From positions 1-17,242 of the forward strand of contig CAYZYO010000046.1 of the NCBI GenBank assembly GCA_964482585.1: DNA of 17,242 nucleotides, given 5' to 3'. Position numbers and translations under genes: made by a program. The notes under the pieces were generated by a model. That model was not told the origin of the DNA, made no database searches, and saw nothing but the letters and a program-made list of their open reading frames with translations. The first letter of the stretch is position 1. Each line of letters opens with the position of its first letter. Source of the stretch: CAYZYO01 sp964482585. Its GTDB lineage: Bacteria > Bacillota > Syntrophomonadia > Syntrophomonadales > Syntrophomonadaceae. Shown piece by piece: positions 14,594 through 17,242 of the stretch.

Positions 14594-14713
14594 TTACAAC
14601 TTATCCCACCAGTTAAAATTATTAAACAGAAATACTCCTATTATTGCAGCTATTAGGCCGACTCCCAGGCAAATAATTAAAATCAAAGCGAATACAGAAT
14701 CAAACGTTTCCAT
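14594..14713 (-). CDS. 39-residue single-span membrane protein
   Basis: A short gene starting with METFDSVFAL. One long hydrophobic segment runs from about residue 7 to 31 (rich in I, L, G, A), followed by an aromatic, polar end NNFNWWDKL. The expected topology is a single membrane helix with a short C-terminal tail of about nine residues. The start has GGGGTGAT (about 14717-14724) as ribosome binding site, 3-4 bases upstream by the GTGAT end and 7 by the G-run. No family is recognised; small sporulation or stress membrane peptides are of this type, but nothing specific links it to either. A strong minus-strand terminator lies 300 bases downstream. Coding is supported by the binding site and the coherent membrane helix, not by homology. 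Confidence 0.6.
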   Translation of the reverse strand: METFDSVFALILIICLGVGLIAAIIGVFLFNNFNWWDKL

Positions 14714-15043
14714 GATATCACCCCAAACCATTACCCTATTTAATAATAACATGAATTATTATTACACGGTTACCTTTTTCACATATTAAATATTATTAAA
14801 CAATATTTATTTATAAAGTGGGAAAATGTCCATTTAGTTTTATGCATTTTAATGGGTATTAGCACATATATAAAAATATAAAGTAAATTATATACATAAA
14901 GAATATTTATTACTTCAATTCAAAAAAATAATAATTACCGATAAAAAAAGGAAAACTGTTTGAGATTGTAGAATTAATCTAAAGGGTTTTAGGTATATTA
15001 AGTTACCTGGGGAAGAGTATAGTTTGAAAAAGGGGATGATACA
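14714..15043. other. AT-rich divergent intergenic region
   Basis: 330 bases between the minus-strand small membrane gene and the PPDK regulator gene. It must hold promoters for both. No pair of -35/-10 boxes with correct spacing stands out on either strand. An AGGTA/TACCT inverted repeat (about 14991-15008) lies near the regulator gene. AAAGGGGATGAT just before 15044 is that gene's ribosome binding site. Confidence 0.5.
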
Positions 15044-15874
15044 ATGGCTGAAAAACTACATATTTTTGCGGTGTCTGATTCAGTCGGAGAAACTGCTGAA
15101 AAAATAGCAGTGGCTTCAATGTTACAGTTTAACATTGAACGTAGTATTACTCGTTTCTCAAGGGTTACAAAGGAAGAGCAGGTGTTAAAAATTATTGAAA
15201 AAGCCGTTGAAGATGATGCTATTATCATTTATACCATAGTAAAACCTGAATTATGTATTTACCTTGATGAAAGAGCTAAGGAGAATAATGTCATAGCAAT
15301 CAATGTAATGGCTTCCCTTTTCGATGCTATCGAAAACAAAACCGGGCAAGTTCCTAGATATATTGTAGGAGCCAGTCATAAGATGGATGATCAGTATTTT
15401 AATCGCATGAAAGCTATAGAGTATACAATAGAACATGATAATGGACAGAATATTGATACAATAAATGAAGCTGATCTTATTATACTAGGTTTACCCAGGA
15501 CCTCTAAAACGCCTCTTTCTATGCATTTAGCTAATCTGGGGATTAAGGTAGCAAATTACCCTATAATGATGGATACACAGATTCCTGAGGAGATTAACAG
15601 GCTAAAAGGAAAGGTTCCTATGGTAGGTTTAACTATCGATATGGACACATTAATTCACTTAAGAAGAGAAAGGCTCAGAAGTTTTGAATTACCAGAGGAT
15701 ATTGATAGTTTAGATGATCTTGTAGCAGAAGAATTGGATAATGCTTATCGTATTTATGCCAAACTAAAATGTCTGGTTATCGATGTTACTTTAGATGATA
15801 TTGAAGAAGTTGGCAATACCATAACCCACAAATTTAGTTTACCTTTAAGGGTTACTCATTTCAGGTGTTATTAG
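15044..15874 (+). CDS. Pyruvate, phosphate dikinase regulatory protein (DUF299 family)
   Basis: A 276-residue bifunctional enzyme of the PPDK/PEP-synthase regulatory family: it inactivates its target by ADP-dependent threonine phosphorylation and reactivates it by phosphate-dependent dephosphorylation. The family start IFAVSDSVGETAE is at residues 6-18. The nucleotide-binding loop GLPRTSKTPLS lies at about 149-159, and the end shows ITHKFSLPLRVTHF. The loop usually reads G-V-S-R-T-S-K-T-P; here proline replaces the first serine, while R-T-S-K-T-P is intact. Length is normal. The target is more likely pyruvate phosphate dikinase in an anaerobe, but neither ppdK nor ppsA is adjacent. GGGGATGAT precedes the start, and a strong hairpin follows the stop, so it is probably transcribed alone. 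The Bacillus subtilis counterpart is yqfL. Confidence 0.92.
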   Translation: MAEKLHIFAVSDSVGETAEKIAVASMLQFNIERSITRFSRVTKEEQVLKIIEKAVEDDAIIIYTIVKPELCIYLDERAKENNVIAINVMASLFDAIENKTGQVPRYIVGASHKMDDQYFNRMKAIEYTIEHDNGQNIDTINEADLIILGLPRTSKTPLSMHLANLGIKVANYPIMMDTQIPEEINRLKGKVPMVGLTIDMDTLIHLRRERLRSFELPEDIDSLDDLVAEELDNAYRIYAKLKCLVIDVTLDDIEEVGNTITHKFSLPLRVTHFRCY

Positions 15875-15888
15875 GCAAATTTTAAAAG

Positions 15889-15947
15889 TAACAGAGGTGA
15901 TAGGGGGGATAATCCCCTATCACCTCTGTTATATTTCACCATTTTTT
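15889..15947 (+). terminator. Long perfect hairpin after the PPDK regulator gene
   Basis: TAACAGAGGTGATAGGGG (15889-15906) and CCCCTATCACCTCTGTTA (15914-15931) form a perfect 18-bp stem with a seven-base loop, starting 14 bases after the stop codon. TATTT follows at once and a T6 tract lies at 15942-15947. It is a probable transcription terminator, possibly working in both directions. Confidence 0.8.
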
Positions 15948-16049
15948 CACACCTCCTAAAAGCCTGGAAAATTAATAATAATCTTTAACATAAAGTAAGG
16001 TGTTAATGGTAACAATATCTTTATGAAGATATTAGATAGGAGGGGTGGC

Positions 16050-16298
16050 ATGGAAGATAAAAAAGGTATAATCGTGAATAAAGATGATTTTACAAATAAT
16101 AGTCATTATATTAAGGAACATTATGAAGGCCTACTGATAGGGTCTGATATTGAGCAGGGCGGTTATAATATTGGAGTGCAACTGGATGATCACAGGATAC
16201 TAATAGTTGATCAGGCAAAGGAAAGCAATGTTAGGGAGAGAATTCAGGTGTGGGGGCCTCAAGTACAGGAGATTCAAAAAAAACATAGTACTACCTAA
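16050..16298 (+). CDS. Small soluble protein of unknown family, tandem paralog 1
   Basis: An 82-residue hydrophilic protein. ATG at 16050 is chosen over ATG 16023 because GGAGGGG (about 16039-16045) lies between them at the right distance. No known family is recognised. Its second half matches the next gene: GLLIGSD (here) and GLLVRSD (there), YNIGVQ/YNIGIQ followed by an acidic D, then a late V-x-W-x3-V-x-EI. The pattern of short alternating hydrophobic residues suggests a small beta-rich fold with a C-terminal helix. Without a signal peptide or membrane span it should be cytoplasmic. The 45-base gap to the paralog suggests one operon. Confidence 0.8.
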   Translation: MEDKKGIIVNKDDFTNNSHYIKEHYEGLLIGSDIEQGGYNIGVQLDDHRILIVDQAKESNVRERIQVWGPQVQEIQKKHSTT

Positions 16299-16343
16299 AC
16301 TTGGATGTATTACTTACGACATAGATTTTAAAGGAGGTTAAAT

Positions 16344-16625
16344 ATGGGTGATCAGCAAAGCTATCAGACTCCAATAATGAGTATGGATGAGTTTAATATA
16401 GGACTACTAGAAAAAGACAGAATTCCTGGATTACTTGTTCGCTCAGATGAAAATGGATTTTATAATATTGGGATTCAAATAAATGATACTGAAGTGGTAA
16501 AAGTAGCATCGGCAAGTGAAAATGATGCAATGTACAAAGTGCAGTTCTGGGCAGATAAAGTTGATGAAATAAGAGAACAGTTCAAAAACCGGGAACCTGG
16601 GCTAAAACCGTTTGGGGGGGAATGA
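16344..16625 (+). CDS. Small soluble protein of unknown family, tandem paralog 2
   Basis: A 93-residue acidic protein, paralog of the preceding gene: GLLVRSD (about 29-35), YNIGIQIND (about 40-48), then VQFWADKVDEIREQF. An N-terminal extension of about ten residues and a C-terminal tail ending GLKPFGGE are its own. AAAGGAGGTTAAAT gives it the strongest ribosome binding site in the window, which suggests high expression. Its stop codon lies in the loop of a terminator hairpin. Function unknown; it could be a small sporulation or regulatory protein, but nothing in the sequence decides this. Confidence 0.85.
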   Translation: MGDQQSYQTPIMSMDEFNIGLLEKDRIPGLLVRSDENGFYNIGIQINDTEVVKVASASENDAMYKVQFWADKVDEIREQFKNREPGLKPFGGE

Positions 16626-16637
16626 TCCTCCCTTTTT
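16615..16637 (+). terminator. Intrinsic terminator overlapping the stop codon
   Basis: GGGGGG (16615-16620) can pair with CCTCCC (16627-16632), using one G-U pair, followed at once by T5 (16633-16637). The TGA stop of the small protein gene (16623-16625) lies in the six-base loop. Confidence 0.65.
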
Positions 16638-16695
16638 GTATTTTTCACATATTGTCTCCTTTCAGTGTATAATAATCCTGAAGGGGGATAAGACT

Positions 16696-17242
16696 ATGGA
16701 TTTAACTCAGTATATCAAATTTCCTTTACAGGACAGGGAATGGATAAAAAAAGTAATTTTCGGTTGTATTATTTTCCTGGTACCGGTATTAAATATTATT
16801 ATTATTGGTTATTTTATAAAATGCATTGAAATGGGCAGGGAGAAAAGACAGAGTTTGCCGGAGTGGGATAATTGGACTGATATTATACGAGACGGTTTTT
16901 TAGGATTGGTTATTGCTATCATTTATTTAGTAATTCCTATCATTCTAGCCCAGTTTCTAAGTGTTATTCCGATTGCAGGCATCTTTTTATCATCTATTAT
17001 TCTCATATTAATAGGGGCTGTTATACCTATAGCTATAGCTAACTACAGTATTAGACGAGACTTTAAAGATGCTTTTGAATTTGCTAAGATTATTTACCGG
17101 CTTAATCATATCACCAAGCATTATTTTACTGTTTACATCTTGATGACATTGGCAACGGTTATAGGAATATTCTTTATATTAATGATGCCTTTGTTTGCGT
17201 TTTTGGGTATCTTATTAATGTTTTATTTGGGGATAGTTTTTT
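16696..17242 (+). CDS. DUF4013-like membrane protein (3' end outside window)
   Basis: The first 182 codons of an open frame that runs off the window. It starts MDLTQYIKFPLQDREWIKKV, then a first membrane span IIFLVPVLNIIIIGYFIKC, then GREKRQSLPEWDNWTD, the DUF4013 opening pattern (span, G-Y-x3-C/K, polar P-E-W-D/N-x-W). At least three more membrane spans follow (about residues 73-92, 94-120 and 147-180), with a polar helix SIRRDFKDAFEFAKI between. Family members are polytopic membrane proteins of unknown function of about 200-250 residues, so most of it is visible. GAAGGGGGAT precedes the ATG. An upstream terminator separates it from the small-protein pair. Confidence 0.82.
   Translation, partial: MDLTQYIKFPLQDREWIKKVIFGCIIFLVPVLNIIIIGYFIKCIEMGREKRQSLPEWDNWTDIIRDGFLGLVIAIIYLVIPIILAQFLSVIPIAGIFLSSIILILIGAVIPIAIANYSIRRDFKDAFEFAKIIYRLNHITKHYFTVYILMTLATVIGIFFILMMPLFAFLGILLMFYLGIVF

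Noticed and set aside
14960..14999. TTGAGA...TATATT as a promoter for the PPDK regulator gene
   Set aside because: The spacing is 28 bases, far from the 16-18 required for a standard sigma-A promoter.

Overview
The window is AT-rich chromosomal DNA of a low-GC, Gram-positive, probably endospore-forming anaerobe of the class Clostridia. The evidence is gene content: a Na/Pi cotransporter with a PhoU tail, an AmrS-type radical SAM enzyme, an orphan PAS sensor kinase of the sporulation-phosphorelay type, Feo iron uptake, MinCDE and a PPDK regulatory protein, together with G-rich Shine-Dalgarno sites before most genes and some TTG starts. The species cannot be fixed from the sequence alone. No rRNA, tRNA, CRISPR array or transposase gene was seen.

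Layout. 1-1181: C-terminal part of a Na/Pi cotransporter (cut by the window edge). 1190-1390: possible decayed minus-strand membrane-protein gene. 1547-3503: EamA-type exporter and AmrS. 3799-6769: two paralogous 156-residue membrane proteins of unknown family followed by a membrane PAS histidine kinase. 6793-8988 (minus strand): a divergent guanylate-kinase-like protein and a COG0731-type radical SAM protein. 9591-12003: feoA, with no canonical start codon, and an FeoB split into separate GTPase and membrane genes. 12273-13973 (minus strand): minD-minE-minC. 14594-14713 (minus strand): a 39-residue single-span membrane protein. 15044-15874: PPDK regulatory protein. 16050-16625: two tandem paralogous small proteins of unknown family. 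16696 to the edge: a DUF4013-like membrane protein, cut by the window end.

The feature that ties the window together is a set of dispersed non-coding repeats, all between genes: 4304-4451, 7659-7809, 9044-9160, 9265-9373, 12150-12272 and 14054-14174. They share a GAGACTtcAGTCTC hairpin core flanked by TAGAGG. One subfamily (9044, 14054) is bounded by terminal inverted repeats ATTTTGCATAAT and looks like a MITE. Another (4304, 7659) carries the core as two distant inverted arms. The copy at 12150 is a composite of both and abuts the minC stop codon. No element able to move them is in the window.

Likely functional groupings: ferrous iron import (feoA, feoB GTPase, feoB channel), division-site placement (minDEC), a candidate signalling unit (membrane paralog pair plus kinase), and control of pyruvate/PEP conversion (PPDK regulator). 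The best candidates for undescribed biology are the membrane-pair/kinase locus, the modular repeat family, the tandem small-protein pair and the small membrane peptide.
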